18,572 bases of DNA from Phoronis ovalis (lineage: Eukaryota; Phoronida; Phoronidae), in the NCBI GenBank assembly GCA_028565635.1, contig JAOXYB010036395.1, forward strand, positions 1 through 18,572. The letters are read 5' to 3'. A program made the position numbers and the translations under genes. Of this stretch, positions 10,201-18,116 are shown one piece after another. Position 1 is the stretch's first letter. Each line of letters begins with the position of its first letter. Under the pieces are notes generated by a model, which worked only from the letters and a program-made list of their open reading frames with translations, was not told the DNA's origin and did no database searches.

Positions 10201-13200
10201 TAAACATATAAGAATCACAACACCTTCTCCATAAACGTATTCTCCTAAATATTTCGCAAGTAGAACTGAGGCTATGTAAAATATTGATGGCATAAACATA
10301 TGCCAGTACCAGCCTATTGATGGGCCCTCTGGTTGGTAGTTATGATTTGGAAATCTGGAGTAGTAACGCATCAGATCTGCTGTTTCCTTATGTCTAAAAA
10401 ACAGATTTTTTTTTAGTAATTACTCCCGTTAATTACTATGACAGATATATGATACTTTTATTTTGAACTCATCATATTTAATAGCTGTTGACTGAAACAA
10501 TCATTTCTAAAGCACATGATGCCGTTGTTTGGAAATTTAATGCAAGTACAAGAAAATGGTCGGAAAGAAAAATTTACTTAAACAGTACAAAGCATGTCCT
10601 TTTTATTTTATAGTAATAGTTTAGCTGAGACAATGAAAAAAAATATCAGATAAAAGATCACCTTGTTAGTTCCCTAATATCTTAACTAATTTAAGTATTT
10701 CATTGCAATTCTTTTCATATTTATAGTTATCAGCTTAGTCTGCTTAAAAGGAATAAAATAAATTAGTAAGGAGAGTTGGAAGGTAACTTGTAGGAAGCAA
10801 AACAACATTGAAGGTATAGTAAGGGCTCGAGAAACAAAAACCACTGTTATTTGAATATAACTTTTCTTTATAAATTTTTGTAATAAAAATGGAGATAGAC
10901 ATATAAAAGTATACATTTTAAATAATGTTAATGAATCCAAAGTTGGGAAAAACATGTTTTTTTGAATTTTAGTACTTTATAAATTTAAGCCAAAAACCCT
11001 TGCACCCACAAGCTGAAACTTGGCAAAAAATATATAGGTCTAAAAAAATGTGTCAAATTTTTAAAGTTTCGCTTACTTTAAAAGTCATGATTTTTTAAAG
11101 TTTAAAGGTCAGGATTTTGTTAATTTTGATCTGACACTTAATTTTTTTTAAATCATAACTTTTCAACAAATATATATGTGTAGCTCAAGTTTCAAATTTG
11201 TAGGTATAGGGTTTTTGGCTTAGTTTTCTTTAACAATTATACTTCAAAAATTGTGTCCCTAAAATGGCTTTATCATATCATATGATCAAATTCAAATTAT
11301 TTAACCTCAGGATTTGTAAAATCTGGAGTATTAACTTTTTTGAAATGTATACTTTTATATGTCTATCTTTTCATTTTAATTACGAAAACATAGGTTGAAT
11401 TACATAATTATACATCTCTTTGTATCTTCAGCCCTTTTAATTGCTTCTAATCTGTATTTCATTTTTAAATTTCTATTTCAGACATTTGTGATACTACTTG
11501 GGAGCAATATTATTAATAATTATATCAAGGATGTGTCTTCTTACTTTATATCCTTGTCTTTACTAGCCAGATCAAGTGGAGTTAATCCCTCATTGTTTTG
11601 AACATGAACCATTTTCACTTTACCAATTTGTAGCAGTAGCCAAGTCACCCAGCTATGACCTTGTTTACCAGCAATATGTAAAGCATTATTACCATTAACA
11701 TCAACATGATGAACATTTACTCTCTGAAAAAGATATGGCAGCATTGAATTTTTTGACTTTCTCATTGGATCCTGTGCACTGAGTAAATTTTTGTGACTTT
11801 TTCTTAATACTAAATACAGAAACAGATATTCTATATTATTATACACCCACTACAAGAATTTTCCTTTTAAATGTTCATCTTTGAACTTGCTTGAACATTG
11901 CATGTTCCAGATTATGTTACGAACATTTCCATCTGAATAATAAGACATTTGATTAGAATTAAAAATTTTGCTTTAAATTTTGAGATATTATTTTCCTACT
12001 TTTTATGTTAGATTTTTAGAATGCATTTTATACATATAATAATATAGTGATTTATTTCATATTTTCTGAATATTCTTACTAATTTTGTCTCAATTTTATG
12101 TAACTGGCATCATCAGACTTATTTTACAAGTAATAGGTTTTGTTAATTTTGAGTATTATTATTATACGGCATCAGACACTGTTGCTATGGATATCAATGG
12201 CATAGTTCCAGTTATAAATACTATTCGTACATAACTGTTTTGAATGAATGCTACAACTGAATGACTCAGTTTTCAGCAATGTACTCTTGTAACACACTAC
12301 TGCCCATAAGATATATGGCATGTATTTCTATTTTTTTTTATGTTTATCAAAAATAATAATTTAAACTTGAGACAAATACTTACATCATTTTTCAATAGGT
12401 ATTTTAATGCCTCTATGTAGCCATGCATGCTGACAATCTGAAGTGCCGTTTGTTTCATATTGTCATTCCAGTCATATGGCACTCCACACACTTCATGTAG
12501 GTAATGCATGCAGTATCTGTAGGTAATAAAAAAATCTTATCTAGACTACAGGCATTTTTCTAAATCATTTTGATACAATATCTGGGCTTTTTAGTTTTTG
12601 AAATTAGAAGTGTCGTTTGCTTCATATTGTCATTCCAAGCACTTCATGGAGGCCATAAAGTCACGTAAAGGTCAAATGTTAGACTATTTGAAATTATTCA
12701 GGAATATGCCAAAAGGTTTATATTATTTTATAATAATTAGGTAATTTTGTTGATTTGTAAATTTGCTATGGACACACACACAGACACACACAAACATACT
12801 ACACAAAAGATATAACATATGTATCTACTGTTTACAAAAATATTCATTAAAAATCACTACTTTTAATTTTTTTTTAAATGTTAAACCCTGTAAGTTAAGA
12901 TGTCAATTGAGGATTTTGGATTTTATTAGTAGAATCCACATTCCTTACTTTAAATTTAGTACTAAAAAATACTTGTTATGATACCAGATGTTTCAAATCA
13001 ATTTTGTCTTGGTTTGGCCTAAAAAATTTGTTTTATAATACCAGATGTTTCAAATCAATTGTAAGTTCTTATCAAAATATAAACAAAAGGTTTCCAAATT
13101 GGAGATTTTTTCTTACAAATACAATTATGTTAATATTATGTGCGGCTGCCATAACAAAAAAATGGCAAAGTAAGTTTACGTATTACGAAAGTTTAAAATA

Positions 13201-15317
13201 ATGTTTAAAAATCATACCACTAAAAGTAAACAACTGATTCTCATTCAAAAATGACTACCCTATTTTACAGGCTCAATACTATAGTGCCTATAGGCACTTT
13301 AATAAATAGATAAATACAATTTAATCTAGCCTACAGGCATTTTTCTTAATCATTTTGATATGAGGTCTGGGGCCTTTTAGTTATTGAAATTAGAAGAGGT
13401 AATTACAAAGCATGATTACGTTATGCATGTATTGTAGAGTGAAGTTTTGAAACCTAAGGTGTATGAAAGGGATTCTGGATTTGGTGCCTAGTTACAAATT
13501 TTGTGTTCTACTAGAATTTATGAGGGTATAATATAATTCATGTTTTCACAGTGATATTACTGAACTATAGTTTTATTCTTTTCTCCTTTTTTTTATACAC
13601 TACTACCGCAAATCATGTTTGTGTAGTTTTTATTGTACAAGTTTATTTTACATACCCCAGAATTCACTAAAAAGCACTTACACACTTCCCCCATGGGCAG
13701 CATGATGAATTACACCTCTCCCTTGCTTGTCCACAGCCCCAATGTCAGCACCTCTTTCGACTAAAACTTCAATAACCCTAGGATTGCCTCTTTTACAAGC
13801 AAACATAAGTGGTGTTTCTTGAAATTCATTTCTGGCATTAGGATCAGCATTATAGTCTAAGAGTAATTTTACAACAGCTGATTCACCTCGCAAAGCAGCT
13901 TTGTGGAGAGGTGATAAGCCATGCCAACCTAAAATAACAATTTAATATTAAATGCAATGATAGTGCACTGTATATTATTTGAATTATATCAAATTCTGGA
14001 AAACCCTAATATAATCTGAATTGTTATAAGGGCTTCAGTTTATAGCAGATAAGAAAGAGATCGAAATTGTGGTTTCTTATATGAAGTGTGTGCAGGAATC
14101 TTGTGTTATGGTAGTTTTTAAAGTTGTGGTGGACAATTGACACTATAGACACATGTAAAACTAGAATATGTAGTATCGCATGACGATACCAAGTTTATGG
14201 TTTCCAACACAAACTTTTTGTCATGGCAGCCATTTAGGATTCAAAAGAATATAAAGAAGAATAAAAAGTAAAAATGTAATGTTGATACAGGAATCTGGAA
14301 AAAAAATGGATGAAAACTAAGCTATTTCTTCTGTTATATTATCGATAATATTAGTCTCAGTGTATTGTAATGTAACTGCAACTTAGTTTCGCCGGGTGTC
14401 TTATTCTTTCATATTCGGTCCTAAATTCTACATACCACGAACGCAGTATATTATCAAAACATGCACGAAGTAAGAGCTGGGAGTGCATATAAAAAACATG
14501 ACTACAGTATATTATTTCGGCCAATCATTACTTTGATTTCCTACTTTCCGTCACACAGCAACACACAATATGCTGCTTTCTGCTGTCACTTTGTAAGATA
14601 ATTGTTACCCAAGCAGATATTGGTCGCACCATCATCTGGCATCTTTATCTGATGTATGGTGTAGTGGTTTATACTAAGAATGAAACCAGGAAATGGACAT
14701 TACTAACAACATGTTGCATAATCCTGTATGAACTATCCAAAAAGCATTGACGGTACTGAACCACGCAAAGAATTGTGCAAACTGGAAAACAGATGCAGGG
14801 TAAAAAAACATATCCTTTTTGGTCTAAATTGCTGATTATCACATTCTAAATGCATACTGCTTGCATGGTCCTCAAATTAAGCACTTTTTTTATTAATGAG
14901 CACGATTACCCATATTTTACATAAGTGGCCGTCGTGATTAATGTACTTCATTAATGTCGGGTTAATGTAGTAACCGAATTATACTTATAGTTGAAGTGGG
15001 ACCTAAAATGCAATCAACAGCAATCCGCACGCGTACAATATGCACAGCTATTTAACTTTTAACTACACTCATAAAGACACAAATTTTGCATCCAGTAATG
15101 CCTGTGTTGCAATTCTGACATTATTTTCCGTACTGTAGCAGTTCATTTTGATTTCAGATTTACCTTTCTGATTCACCGATTCTGGTTGTTGTTTTAGGAC
15201 TTGCTCAATAACTTCTGGAGAGCAGTTACTAACGGCTTCCTGGATATTACCCAGTAGTCCTACACCAGCCGTATTAGTTGGTGCTAAAACAGGCAAATTT
15301 AAAGGCAGATTCATCAT
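7266..15317 (-). CDS. Ankyrin-repeat DHHC protein S-acyltransferase, ZDHHC13/ZDHHC17 (HIP14) type, complete, 9 exons
   Basis: Coding exons, 5' to 3' on the minus strand: 15317-15164, 13928-13682, 12516-12384, 11723-11545, 10393-10145, 9679-9597, 8993-8901, 8438-8335 and 7742-7266 (TAG). All junctions are GT..AG with matching phases: 1719 nt, 572 residues (human ZDHHC13/17 are about 620-630). Residues about 20-235 are ankyrin repeats (SPLHKAALRGES, TPLMFACKRGN, GVIHHAAHGG, NALHIAGKQGH, TPLDLAS). Four membrane segments (about 266-288, 295-311, 328-349, 354-374) precede a DPG motif (378-380). The cysteine-rich domain holds C410, C413, H427, C428, C431, C434 and DHHC at 439-442, with C442 the expected acyl-accepting nucleophile. 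Two more membrane segments (about 456-480, 496-520) follow. These enzymes transfer palmitoyl from CoA to cytosolic cysteines, typically at the Golgi. The ATG at 15317 has an in-frame stop upstream (15350-15348); a second ATG follows immediately. Oddities: C-L-F replaces C-P-W after DHHC, and TTVF replaces TTxE. Confidence 0.9.
7618..7700 (-). other. DHHC catalytic core
   Basis: Codons here give C-E-T-C, then M-D-H-H-C (residues 439-442), then K-C-V-A-R-N-N-H-R. The DHHC tetrad and the later zinc-ligand Cys 448 are intact. The family pattern DHHCPWVGNCVGxxN is changed to DHHCLFLLKCVARNN, and the stretch between C413 and H427 is about three to four residues longer than in ZDHHC17. Confidence 0.9.
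7743..8334 (-). other. Acyltransferase gene intron
   Basis: Phase 0 intron inside the DHHC cysteine-rich domain. A 9-bp inverted repeat, AGAATTGTG (7993-8001) and CACAATTCT (8038-8046), is present. Nothing else is recognised. Confidence 0.8.
8439..8900 (-). other. Acyltransferase gene intron
   Basis: Phase 1, splitting the glycine of the DPG motif. Donor GTACTA is weaker than the others. Nothing further is recognised. Confidence 0.8.
8994..9596 (-). other. Acyltransferase gene intron
   Basis: Phase 1, between membrane segments 3 and 4. The donor is GTATCC, chosen because it is the one that keeps the frame into the next exon. Nothing further is recognised. Confidence 0.7.
9680..10144 (-). 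other. Acyltransferase gene intron
   Basis: GTAAGT donor and TTTCAG acceptor, phase 2, between membrane segments 2 and 3. Nothing further is recognised. Confidence 0.8.
10394..11544 (-). other. Acyltransferase gene intron carrying a long hairpin
   Basis: GTAAGA donor and TTTTAG acceptor, phase 2. It marks the junction between the ankyrin exons and the membrane exons. About half of it is the imperfect inverted repeat at 10821-11437. Confidence 0.8.
10821..11437. mobile_element. Long imperfect inverted repeat (foldback/MITE-like) in an intron
   Basis: The left and right halves are reverse-complementary in several blocks. One is 25 bp and perfect (10894-10918 with 11343-11367); another is 15 bp and perfect (10986-11000 with 11208-11222). 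There are looser matches at the outer ends (AAGGGCT at 10821 with AGCCCTT at 11430-11436) and toward the centre near 11080-11150. Spacing between the two perfect blocks differs by 53 nt between arms, so indels have accumulated. No coding region, and no clear target duplication was found. A non-autonomous foldback transposon is likely. Confidence 0.65.
11724..12383 (-). other. Acyltransferase gene intron
   Basis: GTAAGT donor and TTTCAG acceptor, phase 0, between two ankyrin exons. AT-rich; nothing further is recognised. Confidence 0.8.
12541..12610. repeat. Direct repeat copy 1 (pairs with 13326-13396)
   Basis: About 70 bp from CTAGACTACAGGC to GAAATTAGAAG. It matches 13326-13396 with scattered substitutions and a one-base length difference. 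This copy runs directly into the broken exon copy at 12607. Confidence 0.85.
12607..12655 (-). pseudogene. Broken partial copy of ankyrin exon 3 inside an intron
   Basis: The 31 nt at 12607-12637 match 12440-12470 of the real exon with two mismatches. The 13-15 nt from about 12640 match the exon again after an internal deletion of 18 nt replaced by 2. The net length change shifts the frame, and neither exon border is kept, so it is not a usable alternative exon. Confidence 0.8.
12962..13060. repeat. Tandem duplication, about 57-bp period, two copies
   Basis: ATACCAGATGTTTCAAATCA with a following ATT is repeated exactly at 12981-13003 and 13038-13060. Similar A/T-rich leaders (CTAAAAAAT...) precede each copy. 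Confidence 0.85.
13283..13298. repeat. 16-bp perfect palindrome
   Basis: AGTGCCTATAGGCACT is its own reverse complement. It sits inside an intron; no function can be assigned. Confidence 0.9.
13326..13396. repeat. Direct repeat copy 2 (pairs with 12541-12610)
   Basis: Same orientation as copy 1 and about 785 bp away. It continues into unrelated sequence after TTAGAAG, where copy 1 continues into the exon fragment. Confidence 0.85.
13929..15163 (-). other. First intron of the acyltransferase gene
   Basis: Phase 1, GTAAAT donor and TTTTAG acceptor, 1235 nt, the longest in the window. It holds a small stem GTATCG/CGATAC near 14174-14190 and three TTAATGT copies near 14940-14970. No further exon is recognised. 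Confidence 0.8.
15164..15317 (-). other. First coding exon of the acyltransferase, paralogous to the exon at 17979-18116
   Basis: It encodes 51 residues and ends in Q-P-E-S-V-N-Q-K plus the first base of Gly, with donor GTAAAT. The + strand exon ending at 18116 ends in K-P-E-A-V-N-E-K plus the first base of Gly, with the same donor hexamer. About ten of eighteen aligned residues are identical over the last 18. Confidence 0.8.
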
Positions 15318-15449
15318 GATATCGATATACTTAACCAAAATTAGATTCTAAAACCAAACTTTCCGCCTTCTAGACTCCATATTGAATTTTATGCCGTCTG
15401 GTGGTGATCAAATATTTAGAACCGAATGAAGTTTGTTACACTGATTTTG

Positions 15450-15477
15450 ATTGGGTTAAAAAAGCAGTGAGGCCAAT
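15450..15477. promoter_or_regulatory. Opposed CCAAT boxes upstream of the acyltransferase gene
   Basis: ATTGG at 15450-15454 is CCAAT on the minus strand, about 135 nt upstream of the acyltransferase ATG. CCAAT occurs on the plus strand at 15473-15477. Position and pairing suit NF-Y sites, but five-base matches are common by chance. Confidence 0.25.
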
Positions 15478-15704
15478 TAAAAACCTTTTTATAAAAGTTA
15501 CCAAGACAGCATGAAGGTGTTTGCCTGCCTTGGAGTTAATTCTTTTCGGAGAATGCTGTAGTGGTGAGTATATCCACTAGTTTCCATATCTCCTGTTTTA
15601 ACCTTCAAAGTTCAATGGTTTAGTATTAGTTGTGTCCTATTCTCCAAAAACGTTTTGTTGTTTAAAAAGGAAATTGCCAGCTGTCCATATCATTATCACC
15701 TCAT

Positions 15705-16205
15705 AATTTGATCTAGTCCTGGTTCATGACGTTCTGCACTAGCTCTTGATATTGTGAGTTGTGCGAACAGTCATGGAAACTTACATAACCAATTACAGTG
15801 AAAGTGCCCAAACTTCGAAATCTATTGTAATTCCTACCGAATTACTTCATAAATCACTGTCCAGATACTCTCTGATTATCCAACTACTCCCTTCACCATT
15901 TGAAACTCCTGATTTCAGTTTTTACCATGCAGTATTAAAGCTTGTTTTACCCTGGGCCTCACACACCAACCCAGTATTTTGGCAAGTACCCCATCCCTCT
16001 GGGTGCCAGTGCATGAGTTGCAAATAGCCATAGAAGTAGTGGGAGTTGAAGTTGGATAATCAGAGACTATCTGGACGCTGATATATGAACTCATTTGGTA
16101 GGAATTACATAGATTTCCAAGTTTGAGCACTTACCATGACTGTTTGCACATGTCGGATTATCAAGAGCTAGTGCAGAACGTCATGAACCAGGACTAAATT
16201 TGATC
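15705..16205. mobile_element. Foldback MITE-like DNA transposon with 9-bp target duplication
   Basis: The element spans 15714-16196 (483 bp). Its outer 38 bp are perfect inverted repeats (15714-15751 and 16159-16196, starting TAGTCCTGGTTCATGACG). Homology continues imperfectly inward to about 15895 on the left and 16041 on the right, with an extra ~25 nt in the left arm; the loop is about 145 nt. Both ends are flanked by AATTTGATC (15705-15713 and 16197-16205), a perfect 9-bp direct repeat that reads as a target-site duplication. It has no transposase gene. A 9-bp duplication with long inverted ends is typical of Mutator-like elements, but the superfamily is inferred. Confidence 0.85.
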
Positions 16206-16391
16206 CGGATTTGTTTTCCAACTTTCAAAATCAAGACCAAGAAGACATGGAATCTTTGATAGTTTATTCTCTGTTGTTTTATTAAATGCTTTAGTCAGTT
16301 AAAATGCTCTGAAAGTGCTACAGTCGGTGCTAACATTTCCACTAAACGGATGATGTAAAGCCTAATATCTTGTAATCCTGGGGTCGCTCCC

Positions 16392-16401
16392 TATATATAA
16401 G
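16392..16401 (+). promoter_or_regulatory. Candidate TATA box for the histidine-rich gene
   Basis: TATATATAAG is flanked on both sides by unusually GC-rich sequence, the usual setting of a core TATA box. It lies about 350 nt before the ATG at 16752. A start near 16425 would give a long 5' UTR or one with an intron; TTTTCTCCAG at 16719-16728 could be its acceptor. Weak because the adjoining DNA is repetitive. Confidence 0.3.
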
Positions 16402-16680
16402 TCCGGGGTCTCCGGGGGGCCCTGCCTAAAAGGGTTGGACCTTTCACCAAGTTATAGTCCAGCAAAGTGGGTTTTTCAAATTTTAGGACACATTTTCAGT
16501 CCATATCGCTCTAAAAAGGGGTTGAGAATTTTAATAGTTTCTGGTTTGAGGGAATAATGGATGTTTTTGGTTTGCAAATCTAAGAAGAACTGAATTTTGC
16601 CTCGGAAGTTTTCAGTCCTGGAAATGGGATAGGTTTTCGACTTTTTAGTCCAGGAAAGGGGTGGGTTTTGGAGTTGAGTG
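16400..16680 (+). repeat. Degenerate AGTCC(T/A)GGAAA-type interspersed repeat
   Basis: AGTCC recurs at 16400, 16456, 16498, 16614 and 16647. Three of these (16456, 16614, 16647) extend to a pattern AGTCC-x-G-x-AAA, a run of G, then GGTTTT. The last two copies are 33 bp apart. The stretch is G-rich on the + strand, unlike its surroundings. Looks like a decayed low-copy repeat. Confidence 0.4.
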
Positions 16681-16751
16681 ATTCAAATTCAGAGAATTCA
16701 AATAAAAACTAAATCAACTTTTCTCCAGGTGAAGCCTATTAATTATTCAAT

Positions 16752-18116
16752 ATGTTCAGTGCTTTCTCTCATGGCCATTCTCATGGTGGTGAACCTTGTC
16801 ATGGACATGGTGCTTCTTCGAGAGGTGGTAGTGATCACAGTCTGGATGGATTTAGTGGTCAAAATCTGACGCCAGAGAAGATAGAATTTATAAAACAGAT
16901 GCAGGCACAGGGCAGAATTGAAGGAAGTATTATGCTCCCAGCACCATCTGGAATACCTGTTCCTGGACAGCGTCAAGAAACAAAAAGGTAAAAATGTTTT
17001 CTCAATTTCTGATTACGGTGTTTATAAACTAGACAAACTGGTTGTGCCTGGACCAACTGTTAAAGGAAATAAACAAATATGTGCAATAAATCTTGACATA
17101 CCTTCTTTTCAATTGCATGATGCTGTGATCACAAAAAGTTTGTCTTACATATTTCTTGCACATTTTGACATATTAATTAATAATAACCAGGAAATGTTTC
17201 ATGTTCTTTTAGCATAAATTCTGTAACGAACTGACATTTTAGAAGTGTCCTAGGGAAAAATTAAGACCAGTTAAGACTTGTTTGTGCAACGTGATTACTG
17301 CAGCATGGTCATGCACCCATTTCTCAGTACACTTATTATTGTCAATGTGTGACCTGACATATATGTTAATAGTCATAACAAAAAATTTAACTGTTTATTT
17401 GTTCTATGTCTGTGACTTATTTAAATTTATTATAGCATTCATCTGTATACTTCAGATTCCCAGGTCAACCAGATATAGATCCTAGGCTAGCTGCAATGGT
17501 CCAACAGATAGGAATACAGCAACAAATGATAGAACAACAAACGGCAATGCAGTCAGGTCAGCCTGCTATGATGCAGCCATCTAATAATGATGCCTTCAGC
17601 TTATTTAACGAATCTGTATCAGCTGGAAATATGATGAATATGGCTAAGGGGAAAAAGCAACATGAGGACGATGATGTTCCAGGTTGGTTCATATATAACT
17701 TTATGTCATAGCAAACGCACAGCAAACAACTGGTTATTATGCCGTCCCCTTTCAATAACCTATTATTAATCTTTTAAATGTAATAACTGCAAAAAAAGGA
17801 ATCACTAAGAAAGAGAAATGGCTCAAGACACTTGCAATGTATTAGTAGCAAGCAGCAAATGAGTGTGTTTGAAATATACAAAAGATGAAGCATTTATGAT
17901 CTCAAGTGTACAGTACTGTGCCATGAGTACCTTTAACTATAGTGACGAAATTCAAAGACATATTTTTCTATTTTGCAGGATCAGCACATGGACATAGCCA
18001 TTCATGTTCACAAGATGATAAGAATGCTAAATTAGCCTCCGTACAAAGTAATATGGCGTTAGCAGCTGTCTGTCAGGCTATACTACGGCAAAAACCAGAA
18101 GCTGTAAATGAGAAAG
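16752..18116 (+). CDS. Histidine-rich N-terminal part of a probable ankyrin-repeat protein, paralogue of the ZDHHC13/17-type gene (3' partial, 3 exons)
   Basis: Exons 16752-16987, 17456-17682 and 17979-18116 (phases 2, 1, 1) give about 200 residues before running off the window. The ATG at 16752 has an in-frame TAA twelve bases upstream (16740-16742). Exon 1 opens with HGHSHGG and CHGHG, then a charged helix around TPEKIEFIKQMQAQ. Exon 2 is Met/Gln-rich (residues about 93-125) and ends with a HEDDD patch. Exon 3 repeats HGHSHSC and then has a helix-rich segment ending QKPEAVNEK, which matches the first coding exon of the divergent acyltransferase gene and has the same intron position and phase. 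By that homology, ankyrin repeats should begin in the next exon; whether a DHHC domain follows cannot be seen. The His-rich motifs could bind metal, but no known family is recognised for them. Confidence 0.7.
16988..17455 (+). other. Intron of the histidine-rich gene
   Basis: GTAAAA donor and TTCAG acceptor, phase 2. The reading frame continues into the intron for some distance but lacks protein-like character. Nothing further is recognised. Confidence 0.7.
17683..17978 (+). other. Intron of the histidine-rich gene
   Basis: GTTGGT donor, a weak one, and TTTTGCAG acceptor, phase 1. It keeps the frame between VPG and SAHGHSH. Confidence 0.65.

Larger units (their letters stand above)
12517..13681 (-). 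other. Acyltransferase gene intron with internal duplications
   Basis: GTAAGT donor and ACAG acceptor, phase 2. It contains a broken copy of the neighbouring ankyrin exon (12607-12655), a 70-bp direct repeat pair (12541-12610 and 13326-13396), a 57-bp-period tandem pair (12962-13060), a CA-rich stretch (about 12772-12790) and a 16-bp palindrome (13283-13298). Confidence 0.8.
15318..16751. other. Head-to-head intergenic region between the two ankyrin-type genes
   Basis: It separates two divergent start codons by about 1.4 kb. It holds opposed CCAAT boxes (minus-strand CCAAT as ATTGG at 15450-15454; plus-strand CCAAT at 15473-15477), the foldback element at 15705-16205, a possible TATA box at 16392-16401 and degenerate AGTCC repeats. 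No coding exon is seen; the open frames inside the foldback element are not genes. Confidence 0.6.

Noticed and set aside
10686-10955. Minus-strand open frame of 89 codons
   Set aside because: It overlaps the intronic hairpin arm, is AT-driven and hydrophobic by composition, and the gene's splicing skips it.
11395-11601. Plus-strand open frame of 68 codons
   Set aside because: It overlaps the right hairpin arm and runs antisense into a well-supported ankyrin exon.
12763-13201. Two + strand open frames of 65-72 codons
   Set aside because: They fall in an intron of the minus-strand gene, over a CA-rich stretch and a tandem duplication, with biased AT-driven residues.
15315-15338. TTG at 15338 as an upstream start of the acyltransferase
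   Set aside because: A non-ATG start is unlikely in an animal gene when two ATGs follow at 15317 and 15314.
15761-16130. Open frames on both strands between the divergent genes
   Set aside because: They lie inside the foldback element and read across its arms; no protein family features are visible.
16743-16976. Minus-strand open frame of 77 codons opposite the histidine-rich exon
   Set aside because: It is an antisense shadow; the + strand reading has a clean start, a matching splice donor and a homologous downstream exon.
16988-17217. Read-through of the histidine-rich exon 1 region in a shifted + frame (16918-17217)
   Set aside because: It is a different frame from exon 1 and crosses a good donor; the intronic part looks like non-coding sequence.
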